A DNA stretch of 15,325 bases from the NCBI GenBank assembly GCA_017430945.1, contig JAFRMB010000013.1, positions 1-15,325 of the forward strand. The letters are read 5' to 3'. The stretch comes from Clostridia bacterium (lineage in GTDB: Bacteria > Bacillota_A > Clostridia > Christensenellales > Aristaeellaceae). The notes below the pieces were generated by a model. That model ran no database searches and was not told where the DNA came from. It saw only the letters and a list, made by a program, of their open reading frames with translations. Positions within the stretch are counted from its first letter, which is position 1. Each line of letters starts with the position of its first letter. Of this stretch, positions 1 to 8,073 are shown in pieces. Made by a program: the position numbers and the translations under genes.

Positions 1-44
1 CGACCAATGGTCGCCGGTACGGGACGAAGCATGCGATCACCCGC

Positions 45-355
45 CGTAGGGACGCCATAATTGGCGTCCGCGTCACCCGGCCCATCCGATCGCCTGGATA
101 TGGCGTCTCTGCGGGGACTGGGTTCGTTCATACCCACCGTAGGGACGCCATAATTGGCGTCCGCGTCACCCGGACCGTTCGATCGCCTGGATATGGCGCT
201 CCTACGGGGACAGGATGCGTTCGCACCCGTCGTAGGGACGCCATAATTGGCGTCCGCGTCACCCGGACCGTTCGATCGCTTGGATATGGCGTCTCTGCGG
301 GGACGGGGTTCGTTCATACCCATCGTAGGGACGCCATAATTGGCGTCCGCGTCAC
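45..355. repeat. 93-bp tandem repeat array, about 3.3 copies
   Basis: Units start at 45, 138, 231 and 324, exactly 93 bp apart. The fourth copy is cut short and diverges after about 355. Each unit begins CGTAGGGACGCCA and contains the palindrome GGACGCCA-TAAT-TGGCGTCC (8-bp arms, 4-nt centre) at 50-69, 143-162, 236-255 and 329-348. The second half of each unit holds a related inverted block (GGATATGGCG followed by CTACGGGG or CTGCGGGG), so the whole unit is a looser nested inverted repeat. The palindromic half is identical in all copies and the rest varies. No coding role is visible. Confidence 0.93.
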
Positions 356-371
356 TGGTCCGTTCATTTGC

Positions 372-391
372 GGGCGATGAGGACATCGCCC
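372..391. repeat. Short palindromic repeat, GGGCGATG type
   Basis: An 8-bp perfect inverted repeat, GGGCGATG / CATCGCCC, is separated by AGGA and followed by CCTAC. A second copy with a 3-nt centre lies at 14647-14665 and is also followed by CCTAC. It is probably a dispersed intergenic palindromic element. Confidence 0.8.
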
Positions 392-434
392 CTACAGAAA
401 CACGTTTGACCCGCGACCCGCATGGTATTGCGTG

Positions 435-594
435 GCGCGGGGCGGATATAGCGTCCGGCGGTAGCCGGACTGAGGGCGAGCGAATCGCAGATGTCGCCGC
501 CCGCTGCCGCAGGCTTAGCGAAGCGTTCAACCCGCGCTTGCCGCAGGCAGCAGCGCGGGGCGGATATAGCGTCCGGCGGCAGCCGGACTGAGGG
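435..594. repeat. Direct repeat pair containing a GTCCGGC hairpin followed by CTGAGGG
   Basis: A block of about 42 bp (GCGCGGGGCGGATATAGCG and onward) occurs at 435-476 and again at 553-594, offset by 118 bp. Each copy contains a 7-bp hairpin, GTCCGGC / GCCGGAC, at 453-470 (loop GGTA) and 571-588 (loop GGCA), followed directly by TGAGGG. A structurally similar element lies in the opposite orientation near 14795-14837. Confidence 0.85.
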
Positions 595-655
595 AGAAAG
601 CGCAGCGAAGCAAGTCTCTCCCGAAACCCGCGCTTGCCGCAGGCAGCAGCGCGGG
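531..655. repeat. Direct repeat pair of a CCCGCGCT hairpin
   Basis: A 29-bp block occurs at 531-559 and 627-655, offset by 96 bp. Its outer arms CCCGCGCT and AGCGCGGG form an 8-bp stem around a 13-nt centre that reads TGCCGCAGGCAGC and has some internal pairing. The blocks alternate with the GTCCGGC repeats, so 435-655 is a small mosaic of two repeat modules. The whole stretch 1-690 shows no gene I can support. Confidence 0.85.
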
Positions 656-687
656 GCGTAAAAATATGTAGACGCGACGGCCGCACA

Positions 688-737
688 TATGAAAGGGCTG
701 CCGCCCCTGACTTCGCTGAAGTCAAGGGCGGCAGCCC
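688..737 (-). terminator. Probable intrinsic terminator of the protease/transglutaminase operon
   Basis: A 19-bp stem is formed by 695-714 and 718-737 (GGGCTGCCGCCC ... GGGCGGCAGCCC) with one C-A mismatch and a GCT loop. It lies 22 bases beyond the stop codon of the transglutaminase-like gene. On the minus strand it is followed by TTTCATATG, so the U-tract is short. The plus-strand side is also followed by scattered Ts, but no plus-strand gene is seen. Confidence 0.75.
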
Positions 738-759
738 GCTTTATGTTTCCGGATCGGTA

Positions 760-3222
760 TCACTTCACCGTCACGACGCAGGTCGCGGTCGCACCGCCGA
801 AGCAGGTGACGGTGATCGTCGCCTTGCCCTTCTTCTTCGCCGTGACCTTGCCCGCGGCGGACACCTTGGCCACCTTCGGATTGCTGGAGGTGAACGTGCA
901 CGCGCCGGCGGTGCCCTCGGGCAGGTCGACGATGATCGATCTGCTCTTTCCCTTCTTGAGCGTCATCGCCGTGCTGCGCAGCGCGATGGTCTCCGGCAGC
1001 GGCAGCACCGAGATTTTCAGCTCGCCGAAGGCGCCGCCGCTCTCGGCCGTGGCACGCACGACGCCCTCGCCCAGGCTGGTCGCGGTGATGTTGCCCGCAG
1101 CATCCACTGTGACGGCGTTTCCGGATACCACCGACCATGCGATCTGCGACGCGCTGCCCTTGCTGAGCGTCGCCGTGGCCTTCACCGTCTCGCCCAGGCC
1201 CAGCACCGTGCGGGGCGCACCGGGCTTCACCCATTCGGGATCCTTCACCGTGACGGTGCATTTGGCGGTCTTCTTGTTGTGGGTCCTCACCGTGATCGTG
1301 GCCTTGCCCTGGGCGTGCGCCGTCACGACGCCGTCCACCACGGTCGCCACGGCGGTGTTGGAGCTCGTCCATGTGTACGAGGTGTGACTGCTGCCCGGCG
1401 AAAGCGTCGCCTTCAGCGTCTTCGACTGCCCGGTGCCCAGGGTCAGCTTCTTCGCGAGCTTCACCTTTTTGGGCGCCTTCTTCACCTTGACGGTCACGGT
1501 CTCGGTCAGATAATCCTCGGATGTGACGGTGATGGTCGCGGTGCCCTTCTTGACGCCCTTGATCTCACCGGATGCGCTGACCGTGGCGATCTTCTTGTTG
1601 CTGGACGTGAAGCGGATGCAGTTCACGTTTGGCGTGAGCGCCAGCTTCTCGCCGACGCCGACCGTCACCGTGCTCAGGCCCTGCTTGACGATGTTGACCG
1701 GCGTACGGTCGTCCTCGAGATACTTCACCGACGACAGCCTGAGCTCCGCGTCCCGGTAGACGTTGCGCGTTTCGTCGTCATAGTAATAATACAGACCGGC
1801 GACGCTATAGCCGCTCCCGACGTTGCCGGACGCGCCGACCATGAACAGGTCGTTGGTCGCGGGGTTACAGTTGGTCACGTCCACAAGGTACAGCTTGCGG
1901 TTGTCCATGGCCACGATGTTCCACATGTGCGCACCGCCCTGGCGCACGCCGCCGCTGTACCAGTACATATTGCCGGAGACGCAGTAGCCGCTCACGGTCC
2001 CGTTGAACTTCGTGCGGTCGCACAGATAGCGGAAAGCCTTGGAGTAGCCCTCGCAGACCACCTTGGTCGTGGGATCGCCGTCGAACACCCAGATCATCTG
2101 CCAGGGATCGACGTAGTTGATGCCGGTCTCGAAGTGATCCGCCGCATCGTGATTGTAGTCCGACAGGCTCTGGATCTCGCGCATGTAGCCCAGCAGCTTT
2201 TCATAGTCGGAGACCGAAGCGTAGCGGCTCACGATCGCCTTTGCGTTGTTCGCCGCATTCACGGCCGCTTTGGCCGCCTTGGTGTTGACGGTATAGCCGC
2301 TGCCGTAGTTCACATCGACCGTGCACTTGATCGTCAGGCTGCCCGACAGGTAGATCTTGAGCCAGCGGCTGCCCTTGTACGAGTAATACGGGGTGTATTG
2401 CACGCGGTAGCCGCCGCCGAGATCGCTGTAGCAGTTGAACCAGTACATCTCGTAGGGCATGTCGGAGAACAGCGCGTCAAAGGCGTAGTGGACCTGCTCC
2501 ATCATCAGGTCCTGGAAAACCTCGAACGCATCCTCGGGCGGCGCGCCGTACACCATATAATCGCTGAAGCCCAGCTGCGCCGGGGTGAAGCTGTAGGTCA
2601 GTCCCTTCAGCGACACACTGAACGACGCTGAGGACCGGCTTCCGGCGGCCACCTGGCGGATCATCGGCGCCAGCTTGTCGTAGACGCGGCGGGCCAGCCC
2701 CGTCAGCTTGCTGCCGCTGTCCTTGGCGACCAGCTGCGCGTCCGACTCCGCGCCGTCCAACAGCTGCCAGGCGTAGGCATCGTACAGCTCGCGATCGTCG
2801 ACGGCTGGCGCAGCGGCCACATAGTCGCCCTCTTCGCGCACCGGCAGCGCGTACGTCTCCTCCTCGGCGACCTCCGCGTCCGCGTCTTCGGCCTCGATGT
2901 CCACGACGTCAGCCTCCGGTGCGCCGTCGATGTCCGCCGCTTCTTCCGTCGCTTCGCCGGCCGGTTCTTCCGTCACCGGCACGTCCAGCTGGAATTCGGA
3001 CATCTCTTCCACGTGCGCCTCGGCGTTCTCCGCCGCGACGTCCTCAGGAGCGTCCGCGTCCGCAGGGCCTTCAGACTGGGCGCCCTCAGGCAGGGCACCT
3101 TCAGACAGAAGGGCCGGGGCCTCCGCTTCCTCCGCGGTGAGCGCGGCCTCGCCGAACGCCATCGGGACGGAAAGCGCCAGCGCGAGCGCCAGCAGCAGCG
3201 CCAGGAATCTGTTCTTCATCAT
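760..3222 (-). CDS. Secreted transglutaminase-like protein with bacterial Ig-like domains
   Basis: This 820-residue protein is probably exported: residues 1-25 form a signal peptide (MMKNRF, then a Leu/Ala-rich core ending near FGEA). Residues 27-130 are a low-complexity acidic linker rich in Glu, Ala and Asp. A transglutaminase-like (papain-fold) core follows, with candidate triad Cys390 (VVCEGYSKAF), His432 (GGAHMWNIV) and Asp448 (YLVDVTNCNP). The C-terminus carries four Ig-like units of the BIG2 type at about 510-580, 585-660, 665-740 and 745-820, with recurring TSSN and KGxATITV motifs; the third is the most degenerate. In this family the triad supports peptidase or amide-crosslinking chemistry, and the substrate is unknown. 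AAGGAG lies 9 nt before the start at 3222; the next codon is also ATG. The gene follows the clostripain gene by 37 nt, so the two are probably cotranscribed. No LPXTG or S-layer anchor is seen; the Ig-like domains may provide adhesion (inference). Confidence 0.93.
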   Translation of the reverse strand: MMKNRFLALLLALALALSVPMAFGEAALTAEEAEAPALLSEGALPEGAQSEGPADADAPEDVAAENAEAHVEEMSEFQLDVPVTEEPAGEATEEAADIDGAPEADVVDIEAEDADAEVAEEETYALPVREEGDYVAAAPAVDDRELYDAYAWQLLDGAESDAQLVAKDSGSKLTGLARRVYDKLAPMIRQVAAGSRSSASFSVSLKGLTYSFTPAQLGFSDYMVYGAPPEDAFEVFQDLMMEQVHYAFDALFSDMPYEMYWFNCYSDLGGGYRVQYTPYYSYKGSRWLKIYLSGSLTIKCTVDVNYGSGYTVNTKAAKAAVNAANNAKAIVSRYASVSDYEKLLGYMREIQSLSDYNHDAADHFETGINYVDPWQMIWVFDGDPTTKVVCEGYSKAFRYLCDRTKFNGTVSGYCVSGNMYWYSGGVRQGGAHMWNIVAMDNRKLYLVDVTNCNPATNDLFMVGASGNVGSGYSVAGLYYYYDDETRNVYRDAELRLSSVKYLEDDRTPVNIVKQGLSTVTVGVGEKLALTPNVNCIRFTSSNKKIATVSASGEIKGVKKGTATITVTSEDYLTETVTVKVKKAPKKVKLAKKLTLGTGQSKTLKATLSPGSSHTSYTWTSSNTAVATVVDGVVTAHAQGKATITVRTHNKKTAKCTVTVKDPEWVKPGAPRTVLGLGETVKATATLSKGSASQIAWSVVSGNAVTVDAAGNITATSLGEGVVRATAESGGAFGELKISVLPLPETIALRSTAMTLKKGKSRSIIVDLPEGTAGACTFTSSNPKVAKVSAAGKVTAKKKGKATITVTCFGGATATCVVTVK

Positions 3223-3259
3223 ATCGCATGTCTCCTTATATCCGTTGCCGTACCGGCCG

Positions 3260-5206
3260 TCAGGCCACCTCGAACGACATGTCGTCGCCGTCGACGGTGA
3301 TGATCACCTCGTCGGTGTAGGTCGTCTCGCCGCGGCCGTCCGTCAGCGTGAACAGCAGCAGGAACTGGCCGTCGCCCAGGTCCATCTCGCTGAAGGCCGT
3401 GCGGCGCGTCACCGTGAAGGAATCGCTCTCGTACCACTCGAACGCATCGTCGCCGGAGGCGGTGCCCGCGCGGTGGAGCGTGGTGATCCTGTCGCCCACG
3501 CGCAGCCGCACCATGTTGCGGTCCGCCATGCCCTCGTCGTCCAGGCCCTTCATCGCGCCCAGGATGTAGTACTCCTCTTCTTCGTAATCGTAGGCGACCT
3601 TCAGCTGATACGGCTCGCCGTTGAGCAGCACCGGCACGTTGTACAGGTTGTAGTCGTCGCCCTGGTAGACGATCTCCATGTGGCACAGGCAGTCGTCGAT
3701 CGAACCCCAAACGCCCCTGAAGTTGTCCTTGAACACGCCGTTTTCCCAGTCGTGGTCGATGTCGTTGTCGCTGCCCAGGAACAGCAGCAGGTCCTCTTCC
3801 TCGTCCAGGTATGCCAGCTGGAAGCTGACCTCGGACACCGTGGCCAGCGTATCCGGATCCAGCGTGAGCACGGCGTAGCCCTCGTCGTCGATGGACACGT
3901 GCCAGCCGCCGCCCTGGAAGTTGTTGAGCGAATCGAGCGTCTCGATGGCGTTCTCCTCGCCGTAGCCCAGCTCCTCCCGGATGTAGGCCTGCTTTTCCTC
4001 GTCCAGCCTGCCGGTCATCATGTAGTCGTAGAACACCTTGAAGTTCTCGCTGGCGCCGGCGCTGGCGTACATCTGATACAGCTTCGGGTTTTGGTTGTAC
4101 ACGTAATAGCAGGACAGCCCGGACGCGCGGGCGCGGTAATCGCCGTTGACCTTGAACACCACACAGTCTTTGAGCGCCCGCAACACGGCCCGCGAGGCCT
4201 CGGGCATGAGCTCAGAGCACTGGCTCGCCAGGTCACCCAAGTCCACCATGTTGGCGTAGCCCGAATTGGGGGTGTTGCCGCCGTAGTTCTCCGCCTGCTT
4301 GGCACCGCGGCCGAACATCGCGAAGAAGTTCGAATCGTCGCAGGCCTCCAGCACGGCCTGTCCGCCGAAGCGGTCGTAGGCCTGAAGCAGCGGATCGAGC
4401 TTCGTCAGGTCCGTCACCGACAGCGTGGCCTCGCCGGCCAGCCCGGCCTGCCGGCAGCCCGACATGTAGGTCTCGCAGATGGCCTGCCCCATCGCCGCGC
4501 CGTCCATGCCCGGATAGCGCCGCATCAGGTTCAGAAGCCCCGCGTAGTTCCAGCCGCAGCCGGGCTCGGTCTCCTCGCTGGCCACCATGTAGCGGGCGAA
4601 GCCCTGCATCGCCGCGGCGGTGTCCACCGTGGCCATCAGGCAGCAGTCGAAGCCCACGATGTCCAGAGGGGGCGTCTTGGCGTTGGCGTCGAACACGCGG
4701 TCGAAGGCGTCGCGCAGCTCGCCCAGGCTCAGCCGGTCGTTCGAAAACTGCTCGTCCATCACCAGCCCGCCGGCGCTGCCGCCGCCGTGGTCCCACAGGA
4801 TCACCGCCTGGTGCCGCGCAGGGAAGTTGTCCCGGCAAAAGCCCAGAAACTCCGCCAGCGTCCGGGCGTCGCCCATGCTCCGGTTCTCGCCGCGCCATAT
4901 GCGCGCGAACTGATCGCCCCGCAGCGCGTAGCGCTCGAGGTAGTCCGAGCTGACAATGTTGTTGCGCCACTGCTTCGCGCCGCCGGTCTGTATGACCACG
5001 GTCACGCCGTTCGGCATCCTCTGGTTGACGATCTCCGTGAGGTCCAGCGTGGCCGCGCCGCTGCGGCTCTCCAGATCCGTGCCGCAAAGGTACAGGTAGA
5101 TCGCCCAGTCGTCCTGCAGCGCCGGGGCCGCGACCGCCGGCCACAGGCCCGCGATGAGCGCCGCCAGCACGCACAGTGCCGCCCACTTCACACCGATCCG
5201 CTTCAT
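3260..5206 (-). CDS. Secreted clostripain-family (C11) cysteine peptidase
   Basis: This 648-residue protein has a signal peptide over residues 1-27 (ending PAVAAPA), so it should act outside the membrane. The C11 core follows: WAIYLYLCGTDLES at about 34-47, catalytic His140 in LWDHGGG, catalytic Cys189 in GFDCCLM, and SEETEPGCGWNY near 210-221. These are hallmark motifs of clostripain-type peptidases, which usually cleave after Arg or Lys. Specificity cannot be read here. The residue before the catalytic Cys is another Cys, where relatives often have Ala. Residues from about 380 on form an acidic, probably beta-rich C-terminal region I do not recognise. A GAGAGG site lies about 10 nt before the ATG, and a TATAAT box lies upstream at 5239-5244. 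It is the first gene of a two-gene operon with the transglutaminase-like protein and might process that partner, but this is speculation. Confidence 0.94.
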   Translation of the reverse strand: MKRIGVKWAALCVLAALIAGLWPAVAAPALQDDWAIYLYLCGTDLESRSGAATLDLTEIVNQRMPNGVTVVIQTGGAKQWRNNIVSSDYLERYALRGDQFARIWRGENRSMGDARTLAEFLGFCRDNFPARHQAVILWDHGGGSAGGLVMDEQFSNDRLSLGELRDAFDRVFDANAKTPPLDIVGFDCCLMATVDTAAAMQGFARYMVASEETEPGCGWNYAGLLNLMRRYPGMDGAAMGQAICETYMSGCRQAGLAGEATLSVTDLTKLDPLLQAYDRFGGQAVLEACDDSNFFAMFGRGAKQAENYGGNTPNSGYANMVDLGDLASQCSELMPEASRAVLRALKDCVVFKVNGDYRARASGLSCYYVYNQNPKLYQMYASAGASENFKVFYDYMMTGRLDEEKQAYIREELGYGEENAIETLDSLNNFQGGGWHVSIDDEGYAVLTLDPDTLATVSEVSFQLAYLDEEEDLLLFLGSDNDIDHDWENGVFKDNFRGVWGSIDDCLCHMEIVYQGDDYNLYNVPVLLNGEPYQLKVAYDYEEEEYYILGAMKGLDDEGMADRNMVRLRVGDRITTLHRAGTASGDDAFEWYESDSFTVTRRTAFSEMDLGDGQFLLLFTLTDGRGETTYTDEVIITVDGDDMSFEVA

Positions 5207-5238
5207 AGCATTGCATCCTCTCCGGGATAGATGGCAAT

Positions 5239-5244
5239 ATTATA
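5239..5244 (-). promoter_or_regulatory. Candidate -10 box of the clostripain operon
   Basis: TATAAT reads on the minus strand 32 nt upstream of the clostripain start. No convincing -35 hexamer is found at 16-18 nt spacing (TGGCGC or similar), so this promoter may be weak or activator-dependent. Confidence 0.55.
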
Positions 5245-5314
5245 CACCATTTTCGCCGTTTGCGCCATCGTGTTGTGTAAAATCCTCTTTCGGCACGCCG
5301 GACGGGGATGGATC

Positions 5315-5339
5315 GGGGCGGCTCCTTCGGGGCCGCCCC
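5315..5339 (-). terminator. GC-rich hairpin after the glycerate kinase gene
   Basis: An 11-bp stem, GGGGCGGCTCC / GGGGCCGCCCC, with one T-G wobble and loop TTC, lies 20 nt past the kinase stop codon. No U-tract follows it on the minus strand (GATCCATCC), so it may be a weak terminator or an mRNA 3' end stabiliser. Confidence 0.5.
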
Positions 5340-5359
5340 TTGAGCGCGTCCGCGCCGGA

Positions 5360-6592
5360 TCAGCTGATGACCAGCGCCACGGCCACGTCGTTGACATTGG
5401 TGCCGGTGGGCCCGGTGACGATCAGGCCGCCCGACTTTTCGAGCGCGTGGTAGGCGTCGTTGTCGCGCAGCACCGCGTCCACCGAGACGCCCAGCGCCTT
5501 CAGCGCGTCGAAGGTGTCGCCGTCCACATAGCCGCCCGCGGCGTCCGTGGGGCCGTCGGTGCCGTCGCTGCCCACCGAGAAGACGCAGGCATTCATGCCG
5601 CGGATGTCCGGCGCTGCGGCCAGCGCCAGCTCCTGGTTGCGCCCGCCCTTGCCGTGGCCGGTGAGCTTCACCACCGTCTCGCCGCCGGCGATGAACGCCA
5701 GCGCCTTTCTGTCCCCGGCGTGGGTCTTCAGTATGGACGCAAGGAAGCTGCCGGCCTCCTTCGCCTGGCAGCACAGCTGGTCAGTCAGCATCACCGGCTC
5801 GTAGCCCAGCTGCCGGCAGGTGGCCGCCGCCGCCGCGCACAGCTCCCGCACGGAGCCGTTGATCTGCGTGTTCACGTTGTCCAGCAGCTTGGGCGTCTCC
5901 ACGCCCAGCAGGCCGCGCGCCTGCTCCGAAAGCTTCAGGTCGTACTTCGCCGCGATGCGCAGCGCGTCCTCACAGGTCGAGCTGTCCGCACAGGCCGGCC
6001 CGGACGCGATCATGTCCAGCGGGTCGCCCAGTATGTCCGACAGCACCACCGCTTCCACGTGCGCCGGCCAGCACAGCTGCGCGAACCGCCCGCCCTTGAC
6101 CTGGGACAGGCGCTTGCGGATGGTGTTCATCTCCACGATGTCCGCGCCGCACGCCAGCAGCTGGCCCGTGATGTCCTGCAGCTCCGCCGCCGGCACCAGC
6201 GGCTTCTCGAACAGCGCGCTGCCACCGCCGGAGAGCAGGAACAGCACCGTGTCCCGCTCCGACAGGCCGCTCACCAGGTCCAGCGCCGCCTGCGTGCCCC
6301 TGAAGGAGTTCTCGTCCGGCACGGGATGGCCCGCCTCATAGCAGTCGAAGTTCGCGATGGGGCCCTTCACGTGGTCGTACTTGGTGACCACGACGCCCTT
6401 TTCGATGCGGTCGCCCATAAAATCGGAGGCGGCCTTCGCCATCTGCCACGCCGCCTTGCCCGCCGCCACCAGCAGCACCCGCCCCGGGAAGGTGCGCCCC
6501 TCGAGGGCGCGCTGTACCGCCGCGTCCGGCTGCACCGCCGCGATGGCCTCGCGGACGATCCGGTCCGCGTGCTCGCGCAATAGCTGATTCAT
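5360..6592 (-). CDS. Glycerate 2-kinase (DUF4147/MOFRL family)
   Basis: This 410-residue cytoplasmic enzyme is predicted to phosphorylate D-glycerate with ATP to 2-phosphoglycerate. The N-terminal DUF4147 domain shows VLLVAAGKAAWQMA (39-52), LLSGGGSALFEKP (119-131), NTIRKRLSQVKGGR (156-169) and SDILGDPLDMIASGP (185-199). The C-terminal MOFRL domain shows GGETVVKLTGHGKGGRNQEL (303-322) and SVGSDGTDGPTDAAGG (339-354). Length is normal for the family. An ATG six bases upstream (6598) would leave only 1 nt after the AGGAG site at 6600-6604, while the ATG at 6592 has 7 nt, so I chose 6592. The gene follows a GntP permease by 66 nt, which fits an uptake-and-phosphorylation pair. The family has carried names such as gckA and ttuD; I assign no symbol. 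Confidence 0.93.
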   Translation of the reverse strand: MNQLLREHADRIVREAIAAVQPDAAVQRALEGRTFPGRVLLVAAGKAAWQMAKAASDFMGDRIEKGVVVTKYDHVKGPIANFDCYEAGHPVPDENSFRGTQAALDLVSGLSERDTVLFLLSGGGSALFEKPLVPAAELQDITGQLLACGADIVEMNTIRKRLSQVKGGRFAQLCWPAHVEAVVLSDILGDPLDMIASGPACADSSTCEDALRIAAKYDLKLSEQARGLLGVETPKLLDNVNTQINGSVRELCAAAAATCRQLGYEPVMLTDQLCCQAKEAGSFLASILKTHAGDRKALAFIAGGETVVKLTGHGKGGRNQELALAAAPDIRGMNACVFSVGSDGTDGPTDAAGGYVDGDTFDALKALGVSVDAVLRDNDAYHALEKSGGLIVTGPTGTNVNDVAVALVIS

Positions 6593-6599
6593 ATGCATG

Positions 6600-6604
6600 C
6601 TCCT
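6600..6604 (-). promoter_or_regulatory. Ribosome binding site that decides the glycerate kinase start
   Basis: AGGAG on the minus strand lies 1 nt from the ATG at 6598 and 7 nt from the in-frame ATG at 6592. The spacing favours the second. Confidence 0.7.
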
Positions 6605-6620
6605 GTCATGAAAGTATCGT

Positions 6621-6643
6621 CAGGGGGCGCAACGCGCCCCCTG
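6621..6643 (-). other. Perfect hairpin between the permease and kinase genes
   Basis: CAGGGGGCGC and GCGCCCCCTG form a 10-bp perfect stem with a 3-nt loop. On the minus strand it is followed by ACGATACTTTC, so it lacks a proper U-tract. It may attenuate readthrough or stabilise the upstream permease message, giving unequal expression of the two genes (inference). Confidence 0.65.
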
Positions 6644-6658
6644 TGCCCCGAATGGAGG

Positions 6659-8017
6659 TCAGAAGATCAGGTTCAGTATGAAGATCTCCACCATGGCCGC
6701 GATGCCGATGACCAGCGTCATCAGCGTCTGGCTGCGGTAGCCCTCCTCGGGGGTCATCTCGCCGAAGTTGGTGACCACCCAGAAGTAGGAGTCGTTGGCG
6801 TGGGACACGGTCATGGCGCCGGCGCCGATGGCCATGACCACCAGCGAGACCTCGACCGGCGACACAAAGCCCAGCACGCTCAGCAGCGGCGCGACGATGT
6901 CCGCCGTGGTGGTGATGGCGACGGTGGAGGAGCCCTGCGCGCTCTTGAGGATCGCCGACAGCAGGAACGGGAAGAGGATGCCCATCGCCTGCAGCACGGA
7001 GGCGTGCTCGGTGATGAAGTTCACCATGTCGGAGGACGCGATCACCTTGCCCAGCACGCCGCCCGCGGCGGTGACGAACAGGATCGGGCCCACAGTCTTC
7101 AGCGTGTCGTTGGTCAGGTCGTAGAACTCGGCCTTCTTGCCGGCGCCCAGCAGCTGCACGATGGCCAGCACCGAGCCGACGGCCAGAGCCATGATCGGCG
7201 TGCCCAGGAAGGTGAAGAAGTCGGCCAGCCAGCCGGTCGCCTTCGCCATGGAAACGACGGAGGAGATGGCCATCAGCAGGATCGGCACCACCAGCGGCGC
7301 GATGGCGTTCAGGCCGCCCGGCAGCGCGCCGTACTCCGCCTTCAGCTGCTCATAGGTCTTGGCGGCCTCGCCGGAGCCGGAGAGCTCGTCGGCGGACTTG
7401 ATCTTCTTGCCGATCGCCTTCGCGTAGATCAGGCCGGCGACCAGCGGGAACACAGAGCACAGCACGCCCATGCCCATCACCAGCAGCAGGTTGCCGCCCA
7501 CGCCCAGCGTGTTCGCCGCGGCGATGGGGCCCGGCGTCGGCGGGATGAACACGTGCGCGATGTACAGGCCGCAGGAGAGGCACACGGTCATCGCCACGCT
7601 GGAGGTCCGGGTGCGCTTCACGAGCGCCTTGCGGATCGGGTTCAGGATGACGAAGCCGCTGTCGCAGAACACCGGGATCGAGACCACCCAGCCCATGAGC
7701 TCGATGGCCAGCTCGGGGTTCTTCTCGCCCACCAGCCGGATCACCATGTCCGCCAGCTTCAGCGCCGCGCCCGTCTTCTCGAGCACCGAGCCGATGAACG
7801 CGCCGAGTATGATGACGATGCCGATGGAGGTGAACGTTCCGGAGAAGCCCGCGCCGATGATGCCCGGGATGTCCGTCAGCTTGATGCCCGCGACGATCGC
7901 CAGCACCAGCGAGACGCCCATGATGGACAGGAACGGATGCACCTTCAGCTTCGAGATCAGAAGGATCATCACGACGATCGCGACGATGAATGCCAGGATA
8001 AGTGGTACGCCTGTCAT
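6659..8017 (-). CDS. GntP-family sugar-acid permease, glycerate or gluconate type
   Basis: This 452-residue integral membrane protein is hydrophobic throughout, with roughly 12 transmembrane segments by eye. Family-typical stretches include ILGAFIGSVLEKTGAA (around 71-86), WVVSIPVFCDSGFVIL (around 110-125), AHVFIPPTPGPIAAA (around 154-168) and SHANDSYFWVVTNFGEM near the C-terminus. GntP proteins are proton symporters for gluconate and related sugar acids. The adjacent glycerate 2-kinase makes D-glycerate a plausible substrate, but family membership alone does not fix it. AAGGAGGT lies a few bases before the ATG at 8017, and a near-consensus promoter with an inverted repeat lies just upstream. 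It is the first gene of a two-gene operon. Confidence 0.94.
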   Translation of the reverse strand: MTGVPLILAFIVAIVVMILLISKLKVHPFLSIMGVSLVLAIVAGIKLTDIPGIIGAGFSGTFTSIGIVIILGAFIGSVLEKTGAALKLADMVIRLVGEKNPELAIELMGWVVSIPVFCDSGFVILNPIRKALVKRTRTSSVAMTVCLSCGLYIAHVFIPPTPGPIAAANTLGVGGNLLLVMGMGVLCSVFPLVAGLIYAKAIGKKIKSADELSGSGEAAKTYEQLKAEYGALPGGLNAIAPLVVPILLMAISSVVSMAKATGWLADFFTFLGTPIMALAVGSVLAIVQLLGAGKKAEFYDLTNDTLKTVGPILFVTAAGGVLGKVIASSDMVNFITEHASVLQAMGILFPFLLSAILKSAQGSSTVAITTTADIVAPLLSVLGFVSPVEVSLVVMAIGAGAMTVSHANDSYFWVVTNFGEMTPEEGYRSQTLMTLVIGIAAMVEIFILNLIF

Positions 8018-8050
8018 ACAGAAAACCTCCTTGCCCTTCGTTCGATCTTT

Positions 8051-8069
8051 TTGCGCGCTGATCGCGCAA
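8051..8069. promoter_or_regulatory. Candidate operator: inverted repeat just downstream of the -10 box
   Basis: TTGCGCG and CGCGCAA form perfect 7-bp arms around 5 nt. The repeat starts 4 nt after the -10 box of the permease promoter and so covers the expected transcription start. This position suits a repressor site. No regulator gene lies nearby, so the factor is unknown. A 5'-UTR hairpin is an alternative reading. Confidence 0.6.
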
Positions 8070-8073
8070 TATT

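Noticed and set aside
45..355. CRISPR array
   Set aside because: The units are 93 bp with near-identical contents throughout; there are no unique spacers and no cas genes.
340..591. Small plus-strand frame of 83 codons at the left edge
   Set aside because: It spans repeat modules, has no ribosome binding site, and its protein is made of repeat translations.
1..760. Insertion sequence or phage remnant
   Set aside because: No transposase or integrase fragment was seen in any frame, only palindromic and tandem repeats.
634..2631. Long plus-strand open frame of 665 codons
   Set aside because: It lies opposite the transglutaminase-like gene and starts in the repeats. The translation is low-complexity Arg/His/Ala/Gly without domains, as expected for antisense frames in GC-rich DNA.
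2897..5230. Plus-strand open frame of 777 codons
   Set aside because: It is antisense to the clostripain gene and part of the transglutaminase gene, with no recognisable motif. The minus strand has signal peptides and catalytic motifs.
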